From Mesorhizobium sp. M1D.F.Ca.ET.043.01.1.1 (GTDB lineage: Bacteria > Pseudomonadota > Alphaproteobacteria > Rhizobiales > Rhizobiaceae), in assembly GCF_003952385.1 (NCBI RefSeq), contig NZ_CP034444.1, positions 4,030,001 to 4,094,000 on the forward strand: a stretch of 64,000 nucleotides of DNA. Direction: 5' to 3'. The notes below the pieces were generated by a model, which did not search any database, was not told where the DNA came from, and saw only the letters and a list, made by a program, of their open reading frames with translations. The position numbers and the translations under genes are program-made. Shown here one piece after another: positions 9,681 to 18,235 of this stretch (positions within the stretch are counted from its first letter, which is position 1; each line of letters begins with the position of its first letter).

Positions 9681-9835
9681 CGAGGCGTCTCAAGGCTGTC
9701 CGCGATCCAGCGCCAGATCTCCGCCTCGCCCGAGACGCGCAGAGCTGGCCGGTTGTGCAGGAGCCGTCGGCAATATCCGCCTTCCTCGTTCGGATGGGTA
9801 ACGCTTGCGATACGGAGTCTTGACTTTGGCAGTCG

Positions 9836-9899
9836 CTCTGTGACATTACCTATATAAAGTTCGAAAGAAGGCGATATGGATCATGCATAGGTCACAGAG
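9836..9899. promoter_or_regulatory. Inverted-repeat operator before hipB
   Basis: A perfect 9-base inverted repeat, CTCTGTGAC at 9836-9844 and GTCACAGAG at 9891-9899, flanks an AT-rich stretch containing TATATAAAG. The right arm ends seven bases before the hipB ATG. HipB proteins autoregulate through palindromic operators, so this is a likely HipB/HipBA site. Confidence 0.55.
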
Positions 9900-9905
9900 A
9901 CCCGA

Positions 9906-10244
9906 ATGAAGGCAACGTATAAACGCACCTATTCGCGCTACGCGATGGAAGCGCTTGGCCTTTTCGGTAAGACCATCCGGCTTGGCCGGATGCAGCACCG
10001 GTTAACCGCACAGGAGTTAGCCGAGAGAATCGGTGTTTCACGCAGCACCCTGCAGCGCATCGAGAAGGGCGATCCCAAAGTCGAAATCGGACTGATGTTC
10101 GAAGCTGCTGCCATTGTCGGTGTGAAGCTGTTCGATGCCGACGGCAATGGCATCACAGCCCTCACAGGCCGCATGGACGATCGCATCGCGCTGCTGCCGA
10201 AGCACGTCTACAAGGCCGGCAAGCAGATCGTCGATGAGTTCTAA
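9906..10244 (+). CDS. hipB: HipB-type antitoxin, XRE-family DNA-binding protein
   Basis: 112 residues. A helix-turn-helix of the XRE type runs from about residue 20 to 60 (LTAQELAERIGVSRSTLQRIEKG). It should bind DNA and neutralise the HipA kinase encoded just downstream. Its stop overlaps the start of hipA (ATGAGTTCTAA), a common arrangement for toxin-antitoxin pairs. The C-terminal part (ALLPKHVYKAGKQIVDEF) is longer than in E. coli HipB and could make the contact with HipA. Confidence 0.85.
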   Translation: MKATYKRTYSRYAMEALGLFGKTIRLGRMQHRLTAQELAERIGVSRSTLQRIEKGDPKVEIGLMFEAAAIVGVKLFDADGNGITALTGRMDDRIALLPKHVYKAGKQIVDEF

Positions 10245-11550
10245 GGTCCCCAAGTACGACGAAGCCTATGTCTGGGTCTGGCTGCCGGGCGAGACCGCGC
10301 CGGTTGTCGCCGGGCGGCTATATGCCCATGACGGACTCGTCAGCTTCAACTATGGCAGGAGCTTTCGTGAACTGGGAAGCGCGATCCCGCTTTATCTCCC
10401 GGAACTGCCCCTGAAGGCAGGCGAATTGCCTTTGCTTCCTGGCCTAACCATGCCGGGATGCATCCGCGATGCTGCCCCTGATGCCTGGGGACGACGGGTT
10501 ATCCTAAACCGCAAATTCGGTGTGAAGGGCGATGAAATCGCGCGGCTCGATATTTCAGAACTGACGTTCTTGCTGGAATCAGGCTCGGACCGCATCGGCG
10601 CGCTCGATTTTCAGTTTTCGCCAATGCATTACGAGCCGCGCGCACTGGCCAATGCCACTCTCGAAGAGCTTGTCCAATCGGCGGAGCGGGTAGAGAAAGG
10701 TATTCCGCTCACCCCCGAATTAGATCAGGCGCTGCATCACGGCAGCTCGATCGGCGGCGCAAGGCCAAAGGCGCTGATCGAGGGTGACGCCGTCAAGCAT
10801 GTCGCGAAATTTTCCTCGTCTGCCGACCTTTACAGCGTCGTCAAAGGAGAATTCATAGCCATGCGGCTTGCCGCCTTGTGCGGCATCAGAGCGGCATCCG
10901 TCTCGCTCGTTCGCGCCGCAGGCAACGACGTGTTGCTCGTCGAGCGATTCGACCGGATCAAGGTCACGGGCGGCTGGCAACGCAAATCCATGGTCTCAGC
11001 GCTGACGATGCTCGCGCTCGATGAGATGATGGCGCGTTACGCCAGCTACCAGGATTTGGCGGAGATCATTCGCCACCGATTCACCGCGCCGTCGGAAACT
11101 CTGCGCGAGTTGTTCAGCCGCATTGTCTTCAACATACTTTGCGGCAACACCGACGATCATGCCCGCAACCATGCGGCATTCTGGGACGGCGCTAAGCTCA
11201 CCCTCACGCCTGCGTACGATATTTGTCCGCAGGCCCGCAGTGGCCAGGAGGCCAGCCAGGCCATGCTCATCAGCGGCAATAACCGCATGAGCCGGATAGC
11301 GTCCTGCCTTGAAGCGGCGCATCACTTCCTGCTCAGCGCGCCGGAAGCTCTTGCGATTGTTGAAGGCCAGCTCCGATGCATTGCGGAGAATTGGCCGCGT
11401 GTCAGCGAGGAAGCTACGCTATCCGGCACAGATCGCAATCTGTTCTGGGGCCGACAGTTCCTCAATCCCTACGCTTTTACGGCGCTGGAAGGAAGCGCCG
11501 ACGTTCTCCGCGCTCTGGCTGACGAACTACGCAACAGTGTTCACGCCTGA
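10234..11550 (+). CDS. hipA: HipA-type serine/threonine kinase toxin
   Basis: 438 residues. The ATG at 10234 overlaps the hipB stop by 11 bases; the frame stays open upstream, but that part only shadows hipB. A glycine-rich nucleotide-binding segment SSIGGARPKA lies at 171-180, NTDDHARNHA at 306-315 holds the catalytic Asp307 and neighbouring residues, and LTPAYDICP follows as the metal-binding motif. HipA kinases phosphorylate translation factors such as glutamyl-tRNA synthetase and can induce growth arrest. The target of this one is unknown. The pair probably stabilises the island. Confidence 0.88.
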   Translation: MSSKVPKYDEAYVWVWLPGETAPVVAGRLYAHDGLVSFNYGRSFRELGSAIPLYLPELPLKAGELPLLPGLTMPGCIRDAAPDAWGRRVILNRKFGVKGDEIARLDISELTFLLESGSDRIGALDFQFSPMHYEPRALANATLEELVQSAERVEKGIPLTPELDQALHHGSSIGGARPKALIEGDAVKHVAKFSSSADLYSVVKGEFIAMRLAALCGIRAASVSLVRAAGNDVLLVERFDRIKVTGGWQRKSMVSALTMLALDEMMARYASYQDLAEIIRHRFTAPSETLRELFSRIVFNILCGNTDDHARNHAAFWDGAKLTLTPAYDICPQARSGQEASQAMLISGNNRMSRIASCLEAAHHFLLSAPEALAIVEGQLRCIAENWPRVSEEATLSGTDRNLFWGRQFLNPYAFTALEGSADVLRALADELRNSVHA

Positions 11551-11829
11551 TCCGGCGCTGGATTTCGGACAAGCTCGGCAAGCGCAAGACGCCCACAATA
11601 TCGACAACCCTTGCCGTGCCAGGACGAAGATTGAACAAACGGCTCTTCAACAGTGACAACGTGCACTGCGGAGAGATGTGGAGCTGACACCGCAAAAGCC
11701 CAAGACGCGCGACTTCCCGCGATACAACTCCACATAACTGAGCGTCTACAAGCGGTGCAGCCAGCCAAACATCCAGCCATCAAAGCGATGATCGTCTGAT
11801 CTTTTGCCGATGACATCACGTCGGGGAAG

Positions 11830-12560
11830 CCTTGTTCGAGCGCTTGCCGCTTCATATCGATACCGGCCTGGGCGTAGCGCATCGTTAGTTCAGCCCGAGT
11901 GGCCTGGCCATCGACTGATGGTGGCGATGTCAACACCCGCCTTGACGAGGTGGATGGCCGTCGTGTCCCGCAAAGGGCGATGATGGATGCTTTTTTCCGC
12001 CATGGTGGTTCCTTCGCCCGCAGCCATGTGTGCGCAGCAAGTATGGAACACCGAACCGGGTGAGCAGTGTGGGGCGGTCGTTGCTTTGCTCGGCGGGACA
12101 GGGCGATACCAGACGAAGGTCACAATCGAAGATTCAGGATCCCTGAACTCGTGCATCCGTATTGAACATCAGCGAAAACAGAGCGTAATCCCGCTGTCCA
12201 GAAGGCGTGCGGCGGACGATACGCGCCAGGACGCTCTTGATTTCCGGGCTCATCGAGATATTCGACAGGTGCCACCCACGCGCCCTCTTGAAGGGAAGTG
12301 TCACCACCAGTTGCAGCGTATCCTAATATTCGGGGTGCTCCGAAATCAGGAACCGCGCAAAGGCATCCATCGCCGCCAGCCTTGCATTGCGGGTCGCAAC
12401 TGCCACGCTCGACCTCAAGTGATGTGAGAAAGCTGCCCATCCTGTCGGTATTGATGTCGGAGACCGCTTCTTTCAAGAATATCTTCCCGCTCTCCCGCGG
12501 CATGAGCCCGTGGCATGCTTCGGCCCAATGCTGTGGATTGATGTTTCTTCATGCCACAAC
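11830..12560 (-). pseudogene. Tyrosine recombinase remnant
   Basis: Read on the minus strand in several frames: FEGAFGGLVSEVVA near 12560, then SLEVERGS, then APVEYLDEP, then HHRPLRDTTAIHLVKAGVD and SRWPGHSG near 11900, then DMKRQALEQGFP. The order is that of a XerC/D-like integrase from the SAM-like N-terminal domain to the C-terminal catalytic end. At least three frameshifts are present. The HxLR box is visible as HRPLRDT. Confidence 0.7.
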
Positions 12561-12639
12561 CTCGCTGACGAGACCGCCGAAAGCCCCTTCAAAGCGGTCG
12601 GTGGCGATCTCTCGCAGCTTTGGAAGGTAGTGCATTGAT

Positions 12640-12735
12640 TTTTCGTGGAATGGGGACCCTGTTTAAAGGGTGATTTTCGTCCAAACGGGACCCTTTAACG
12701 ATGGGGTCATCAAGATGCCTCCGGCTTGATCGGAG
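12640..12735. repeat. Left end of an IS21-like element
   Basis: Contains GGGACCCTGTTTAAAGGGTG and GGGACCCTTTAACG just before the istA frame. Repeated terminal motifs of this type are usual at IS21-family ends. The exact boundary cannot be set. Confidence 0.45.
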
Positions 12736-12750
12736 GCATTTGTGTTTTGG

Positions 12751-13512
12751 ATGTTGGTTTTAGAGACGATTGCAAAGATACGTCGGCTGTCGCTGGTCCA
12801 GGGGAAGTCGATCAAGGCGATCTGCCGTGAGCTGAAGATCTCGCGCAAGGTGGTGCGCAAGGTCCTGCGTTCTGAGCAGACGGAGTTCCGCTACGAGCGC
12901 AAGCACCAGCCCTATCCCCGCATGGGAGCTCGGCGTGAGACGCGGGACCGGCTGCTGTCGGCGAATGCGGCCAAGCCGCAGCGGGAGCGGCTGCCGGTCG
13001 CTTCGACGGCTTCCACTGCATTCCCCCGTCGGTGTCGAAGACCTGCACGGTGCGCTTCGACAACAACAAATACTCGGTGCTGTCGAGTGCCGTCGGTCGG
13101 CCCGTCGAGATCCATGCTTATGTCGATCGGATCGCATCCGCCAGAGGATGGCGTGGTCGTGGGAGAACACGTTCGCTCCTTTGGCCGCAACGAGGTCGTC
13201 TACGATCCCTGGCACACGGCGCGCGCCGTTCCTTAGCTGGGTCGTGCGGTCGGCAATGGAGAAGGTGCGGCGCAGCTCAAGGCGGTTGATGACGTCGACC
13301 GGCAGATGGTGTTGATCCTCACCTGGGTGCTGACCGACGGATTGAGCGCGGTCGAGGCCGCCTGTCAGGAAGCCATCGAGCACGGTGCATCGTCGGCGCC
13401 GGTGATCCTCAACATCCTGGCCCGCAGCCGCGATCCGGCGCCGGGCACGATCCTTTCCATTCCCCAAGCGCTGAAGCTAGCTCACGAGTGTCGCCGACTG
13501 CACCCGCTATGA
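12751..13512 (+). pseudogene. istA: IS21-family transposase IstA remnant
   Basis: The N-terminus MLVLETIAKIRRLSLVQGKS with an HTH (GKSIKAICRELKISRKVVRK) is typical of IstA. The frame then changes twice: VSKTCTVRFDNNKYSVLSS and the C-terminal VLTDGLSAVEAACQEAIEHG occur in other frames. The DDE catalytic core is deleted, because the remnant is about half the normal length. Confidence 0.8.
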
Positions 13513-13535
13513 CAGTCTCAGGAGGACAAACAGCC

Positions 13536-13870
13536 ATGGAACGCACCGAGGTACTGGAACTGATGGGAGCGCTGAAGCTCTACGGAATGCGCAGAGCCTA
13601 TGACGAGATCATGGGCGCGTCGCCATCAAGCGACGGCACGAGCCGCCCAGGATTGTCGGTGATCTCTTGCAGGCCGAGATATCGGAGAAGCAGGCCCGCT
13701 CCATCAAATACCAGTTCGCTGTCGCCAAGTTGCCGCTGGCCAAGGACATCGACGACTTCGACTTCGCCGACACGCCGGTCACCCCCTGATGCGCGATCTC
13801 GCCCGGCCGCGCCTTCGTCGCCGATCAGCGCAACATCGTCCTGGTCGGCCGCCTTCACGGGTCACCCAAC
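13536..13870 (+). pseudogene. istB: IS21-family helper ATPase IstB remnant
   Basis: Starts MERTEVLELMGALKLYGMRR behind AGGAGG at 13519-13525. It then shifts frame (the expected ERIVGDLLQAEISEKQAR-like sequence continues out of frame) and stops near the Walker A region. The AAA+ core is missing. Confidence 0.8.
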
Positions 13871-13922
13871 TCGCGCGGAAGGTCGACCGCATTGCGACGG
13901 GCGCGTGTCGACTTCCCAACAA

Positions 13923-13998
13923 TGTCAGACAGGAGACGCAACGCTATCGGAGCGATCGCATTGCCCGAAACGATTTTCCCAGTTGGCACGACAATTGC
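13923..13998 (+). promoter_or_regulatory. NifA/sigma54-type promoter of the M41-like gene, copy 2
   Basis: TGGCACGACAATTGC at 13984-13998 matches the sigma54 consensus fully and is identical to the copy at 4761-4775. The upstream element at 13923-13938 reads TGT-N10-ACG, one base away from the NifA motif, so activation may be weaker than in copy 1. The M41-like ATG follows 43 bases downstream. Confidence 0.7.
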
Positions 13999-14041
13999 GG
14001 TCCTATGCGCAAAAGCAAACTAGACCTGAGAGCCGCACCGC

Positions 14042-14671
14042 ATGAATGTAGCCTCCCAATATCTGCCGCTTGTGGCGCATCACGAAGCCGGGCACGCGGT
14101 GGCCGCCATCGTTTTGCACCGTCAGACGTTCGACGACGACCGTGAACTCCCTGCTTTCTCAAGTGTTAGTATTTACCCCGACGCCGGTGACGGAGAGTGC
14201 GGTGGTGTTGTCGAAGGCGCGGGTTTTTATTCAGCGCAAGGATTCACCTCGAAGCGAAAGCCGATTTTCGAGGACGATATGGATCGATGTTTGGAACGCG
14301 ATGATGCGATCCGGGAGATAGTTGCGTGTCTGGCAGGTCCTTTTGCAGACTCCGCATTCGAAGGCTATCTGGACCCGCGCGATATGGCGATGAATGCGTC
14401 CGATGGGAATGAGGGGAGCTGCGACTACGCGGATGCCAAGCGAATCTATGGTGAGTTGCGGTTCCTGATGCCGCGCCGCCCCGATTGGGGGCGGATCGAA
14501 GATTGCACGGCCCGGCTAGTACTCGATCACTGGTCGGCCATCGAAGCATTGGCCGCGCATTTGCTGGTCAAGCATGATCTCCAATTCGATGAGGCTCTGA
14601 CGATTGTTGCGCCGCATCTTCCGCCCATGCCAGCAGCTACGCCGCCAGAGCGTCATCCGCAGCCTGCTTGA
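14042..14671 (+). CDS. Stand-alone M41-like zinc metallopeptidase, copy 2
   Basis: 209 residues and very similar to copy 1 at 3703-4335. HEAGHAVAA at residues 14-22 is intact, followed by EIVACLAGPFADSAFEG and CDYADAKRI. Compared with copy 1 one residue is missing near the start and substitutions include FSSVSIYPDAGDGECGGVVEG for GGFVEG. The promoter is directly in front because the chimeric ORF found in copy 1 has been deleted here. The 3' end overlaps the integrase 3' end by 35 bases. Confidence 0.75.
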   Translation: MNVASQYLPLVAHHEAGHAVAAIVLHRQTFDDDRELPAFSSVSIYPDAGDGECGGVVEGAGFYSAQGFTSKRKPIFEDDMDRCLERDDAIREIVACLAGPFADSAFEGYLDPRDMAMNASDGNEGSCDYADAKRIYGELRFLMPRRPDWGRIEDCTARLVLDHWSAIEALAAHLLVKHDLQFDEALTIVAPHLPPMPAATPPERHPQPA

Positions 14672-15600
14672 TCAGCCATTCGATGTGATTTGACCACATC
14701 TGCAACACCTCGCGCTTCTCCTTGACTTTGCTATAGAGATTGTAGATTTCGCCAATGTCTGTCAAGGACGCCGCCTTGTGATTCAGTATGTGCTCGATGA
14801 CGTGTGGCAATACCTGCCGCCTGCCGAGATTTGTCGCGAGCGTCCTGCGCAGATCGTGAAGGGTCCAGTTCTCCAAAGCCACCCCGTCAGTATTGACCTT
14901 GCCGTCTAGAGCCTTCTTGCCCTTCGCGTAGCCTGAGAAGTGGCTTCTTTCGTTGCCCCTCGCAGGGAAAAAAACGTGTCATTGGTCTTCGGTACCGTCT
15001 GGGGGACCGACACCGCCAGTGTGGGCAGCGGAATAAGCGTAGGCTCTTCGTTCTTCGTGCGGTCACCCGATAGTTCCATGTTCCGGCTTCAAGGTTGAGG
15101 ACCAACGCATCGCGGCAACTTCCGTACGCCTCTGTCCGGTCAGAATGAGCAGCTTGACGATGGAGCCGAACGAATAGCCGATATCGCCCGGTTCGGGCTC
15201 ACAGCCCGTTCATATAGCCGCCAGTTCGGCATCGTTCACCACTCGCTTGCGCTTGACGATCGGGGCCGGATCCGGATTTTCCAATCCCTCGCGGGGAAAC
15301 CGCGGATGAGCCGTTGCGGCGGTTTGCGACACCAGTTGAAAAATGCCCGCATACACCAGAAGGCCGTGTTAGCCGCTTGCGGGTGACCCCCGGCGACGAT
15401 CTTCTTGGTGACGTTAGCAATGTCGGTGTCGATCACATGGTGGATAGAGCGACTCCCGAGGGCAGGCACAAGATACCGGTTCAGGCTGGCCTCGACCAGT
15501 GCGGTGTTTTGAGGGTCGTTACTCGGCGGCCTGGAGGTGACCGCCATCGCCGTCCTCGGTATCGTCAGCGCTGATATGCGCCTGATCGGCAAGGAAGGCT
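14637..15600 (-). pseudogene. Site-specific tyrosine integrase, frameshifted
   Basis: Order on the minus strand: SLNRYLVPALGSRSIHHV and the core-binding domain FWCMRAFFNWCRK near 15350-15500, then NAEAGTW-like sequence and YRVTARRTK near 15050, then the catalytic LHDLRRTLATNLGRRQ with HVIEHILNHKA and the C-terminal tail to 14637. The frame breaks at about 15290, 15110 and 14950. It was presumably the integrase of an earlier mobile element. Its 3' end is duplicated at 3615-3737. Confidence 0.78.
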
Positions 15601-15645
15601 GGCAGTTCCGATGGAGCTATGCTGGAATTTGGGTGACGAGGCTGA

Positions 15646-16101
15646 TCAAGCGGCGCTCTGCGGCTTCGTTTCGATGACCTGGATTCCGTCCAGGAACCTG
15701 GCACCTGCGATGAGTTTCGGCAACTGATTTTGTCCTTTCAATCGTCGCCACTTCCTGGCCGCGGCCAACAGCTTGAAGACCATCAGCTGGGCGGTTTTCG
15801 AGGATAGCGAGCCCTTGGTACGCACCGTGCGATAGCGAACGGTTGCAAAGACGCTTTCGATGGGATTGGACGTTCGCAGATGATCCCAGTGTTGGGCGGG
15901 GAAATCGTAGAGCGCCAGCGACGCAATATGATCTTTCGTCAGGCAGTCGACCGCCTTGGCATACGCCTCGGCCTCCATCTCGATCGCATGCGCAAGCAAT
16001 TTGCGCGCGCCGCTGCGAAGTACATCCGTCAGGGTATCATCGATTTCGTCGGGCTGACGAAGGCGAACAATGTGTTGATAGTCTCGTTCATGGCGTATCA
16101 C
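15646..16101 (-). mobile_element. IS256-family (mutator-type) transposase, C-terminal part only
   Basis: 151 residues including NPIESVFATVRYRTVRTKG and AAARKWRRLKGQNQLPKLIAG, typical of the C-terminal third of IS256-family transposases. The N-terminal two thirds with the first two catalytic aspartates are missing. Fragments of the same gene occur in the mosaic at 3322-3555. Confidence 0.8.
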
Positions 16102-16199
16102 TCTCCTTGAGAGGTACTGGCAGGCTTCATCACCCGCCTCGATACGCCGCTCTCCTCAAGCCGCCATCATCCAGTTTCCGCCATGGCTCCCCCTGATTG

Positions 16200-16599
16200 A
16201 TCCGCTTCACCTGTGCAACTGCACAGGCTGCCCTAGCGGGGAGATTGGCCTCCAATGGCGAAAGCTTGCCGCAGGAGACCCTCCGATGACCGTGCCTATG
16301 GCGCCGCCGCTACGACAACTTGCCGACAAGCAGCGTGCGATCCACTGCCGCGCTACTGCGCCTTCAAGGGACGTCTGGATCGCGACGCAGGAGCCGATGA
16401 CTGTTACGGGATCAATTCCAGGTCGCGCTGGCCGTCGCTGTGCCAGTTCGACGGTCTGGTGGCAATTTGGGCACATCTTCTGTCGCCGACAGTGGCGATG
16501 GCTGACGCTTCAACGAAACGGGGTCTTCGACGTCTGCTGCCTACGCCGATGCTTTGCGAAGTGGCATAATGTTTCGACGCACGCAGGCGCGGGCAGGGG
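16200..16599. other. No recognisable gene
   Basis: A cysteine motif MCPNCHQTV on the minus strand (start at 16476) is also found on the plus strand at 3460-3486, so this is another shared fragment. Its family is not clear. Confidence 0.4.
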
Positions 16600-17409
16600 A
16601 TGTCAGTCATGAATCTCCTGACTGGCGCGGATCAGGCCGATTGGCGGGATGAAAGATCATACGACTACACCGCTGGCCTGACGCTGCGGGAGTGGGCTTG
16701 GGAGTTCTTACGCCGCAATCCAGCGTTCCAGCGCGATCTGACCGCTGCGCGCCAGCATTGCAAGACTTGGTCTCTCCAATCCTTTCTCGATATGGTCGCG
16801 TCGGCCGGCGACCTGTCACGCTGGGGTGTTCTGTTTCGCGGAGTCTTGTGGCCGCGCTTCGGTCGTATTCTGGTGTCCGCTCTGGTGCGTCCATGTGCTG
16901 CCGGTCATTGCGGAACGGTTGCCTGCCTCGTCGCCGACACCGCCGTTCGAACTCTCGGCATTGCCCTGTCGTGCAATCGTCCTGCTGGCGCCCGACAAGA
17001 GCCAGCATGTTCTTCTTCGCAATGCGGACCACGCGCTGCAGCTCGCCGTCTCGGGCGCGAATATCCTCCACCCTGTTTGCCTGCATACGCAAGCCATCTG
17101 GCCCGCGGTGCTTTTAAAGCATCGACTGAGGGGACTGGAGTGCCTCAATGCTCTCAGTCTAGGGCAACAGTTGCCCCCCGCTTGTTTGCGCCGGAAAAGC
17201 GCGGCGTTCGTTTGTCCTTCGTTCTTCGTGCGCTCGACGGTTCGCTCGCCGGAGCACCTCATCGCGAGCTCGCCGAAGTTCTCATCGGTCAACGGCGCGT
17301 CCATGCCGACTGGGCGGATCCTCGCGATCATCTGCGCGACCGCATCCGTCGGGCCGTCTCGCGTGGCCGCGCGCTCATGAATGGTGGCTACAGAGATTTC
17401 CTAATTTGA
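16600..17409 (+). pseudogene. DUF6499-DUF2285 protein with two changes of frame
   Basis: The first frame encodes MSVMNLLTGADQADWRDERS and YTAGLTLREWAWEFLRRNP, a DUF6499-type N-terminus, up to DLSRWGVLF near 16835. Homology then continues in the next frame (VVFWCPLW, VLLAPDKSQHVLLRNADHAL, WPAVLLKHRLRGLECLNAL) until about 17170. It then returns to the first frame (VLRALDGSLAGAPHRELAEV, LRDRIRRAVSRGRALMNGGY), which is a standard DUF2285 end. The second switch coincides with a run of six C at 17172-17177. Proteins of this class include excision regulators of Mesorhizobium symbiosis ICEs, one of which (FseA) is made by programmed frameshifting. Decay is the simpler explanation here. Confidence 0.7.
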
Positions 17410-17890
17410 AAAGCGACAGTCCGCGCTGTGCGTCGGTGGATGAACGTTCGCTCGCAGCTGTACCCGTCACCAACAGTTCGCCCGCCGACAGGACTGCATG
17501 GCGCCTTGCAAGTGCGCTCTGGTCTAGCTTGTCGATGCCGAAAATGAGATGGGCGAGGGTGCCAAGGCGGTGGTTCATTAGGGCCGGCCTCGACCTGGAC
17601 GCACATCATTGGTCGGAAAGCGGCGTGCACCGCAATGTCGCCATAGCAGCCAAGATCCTTTGAGTCCGGACCTGCAGTCCTGTTGGACCGGCGGGTGCAA
17701 CAATATGGAGGGATTTGAGGCCTCACACCGTTCCCTGGTCGACAGCTCGGTCAGACATAGCACCCACCGCTTGATTATGGAAATGGTGTGCCTGGAGTGC
17801 AGCGAGTAGCGGCTTGCTGCGCACTGTCCTAAGAATAGCAGTCATGACCCGTCTGGGGTTCTGCAACACGACGATTCAACCGCTTGGGCA
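17410..17890. other. No recognisable gene
   Basis: Only short frames on both strands, with no family recognised. Confidence 0.45.
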
Positions 17891-17891
17891 T

Positions 17892-17984
17892 TGTCGCATA
17901 TCCCACAATGTAGAATGCGCAACAGGGCAAAAGCTGATCCATCGGCGGTTTATCAATGCTTTTTGGCTTGGCACGGCACATGCA
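17892..17984 (+). promoter_or_regulatory. NifA/sigma54-type promoter
   Basis: TGTCGCATATCCCACA at 17892-17907 is TGT-N10-ACA. TGGCACGGCACATGCA at 17969-17984 fits the sigma54 consensus with one mismatch (A for T at the first base of TTGC). The spacing from activator to start of transcription is about 95 bases. The only thing directly downstream is the small ORF at 18044. Confidence 0.7.
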
Positions 17985-18043
17985 ACGCAATCGGCAAAAG
18001 GCGCACGAACTGAGTGGCCCATCGGCCCTAGGAGCGCTGATTT

Positions 18044-18235
18044 ATGCCCTCCCAAGGCATGTCCGGCCCGGCAGCGAGCTCAGTCTCCTGCCGGGCATCC
18101 GTGTTTCAGGTCAACGGCGTTTGGAACTTCCAATTAGGTGGCGGCATTGACCGCAGGCCGCCCCCCGGTGGGGCGGAGAGACAGTGCAGCAGGTTTCAAA
18201 TCCCGCCCATGCAAAGATATTTCATTTCCAGATAG
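18044..18235 (+). CDS. Small ORF behind NifA-type promoter
   Basis: 63 residues beginning MPSQGMSGPAASSVSCRASV. AGGAGCG at 18030-18036 stands eight bases before the ATG, and the NifA/sigma54 promoter is about 50 bases upstream. The central part (GSELSLLPGIRVS in another frame) lies in a segment repeated at 3411-3445, and the last 40 bases run antisense into the dehydrogenase 3' end. I do not recognise the product. It may be the truncated first part of a lost NifA-regulated gene. Confidence 0.35.
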   Translation: MPSQGMSGPAASSVSCRASVFQVNGVWNFQLGGGIDRRPPPGGAERQCSRFQIPPMQRYFISR

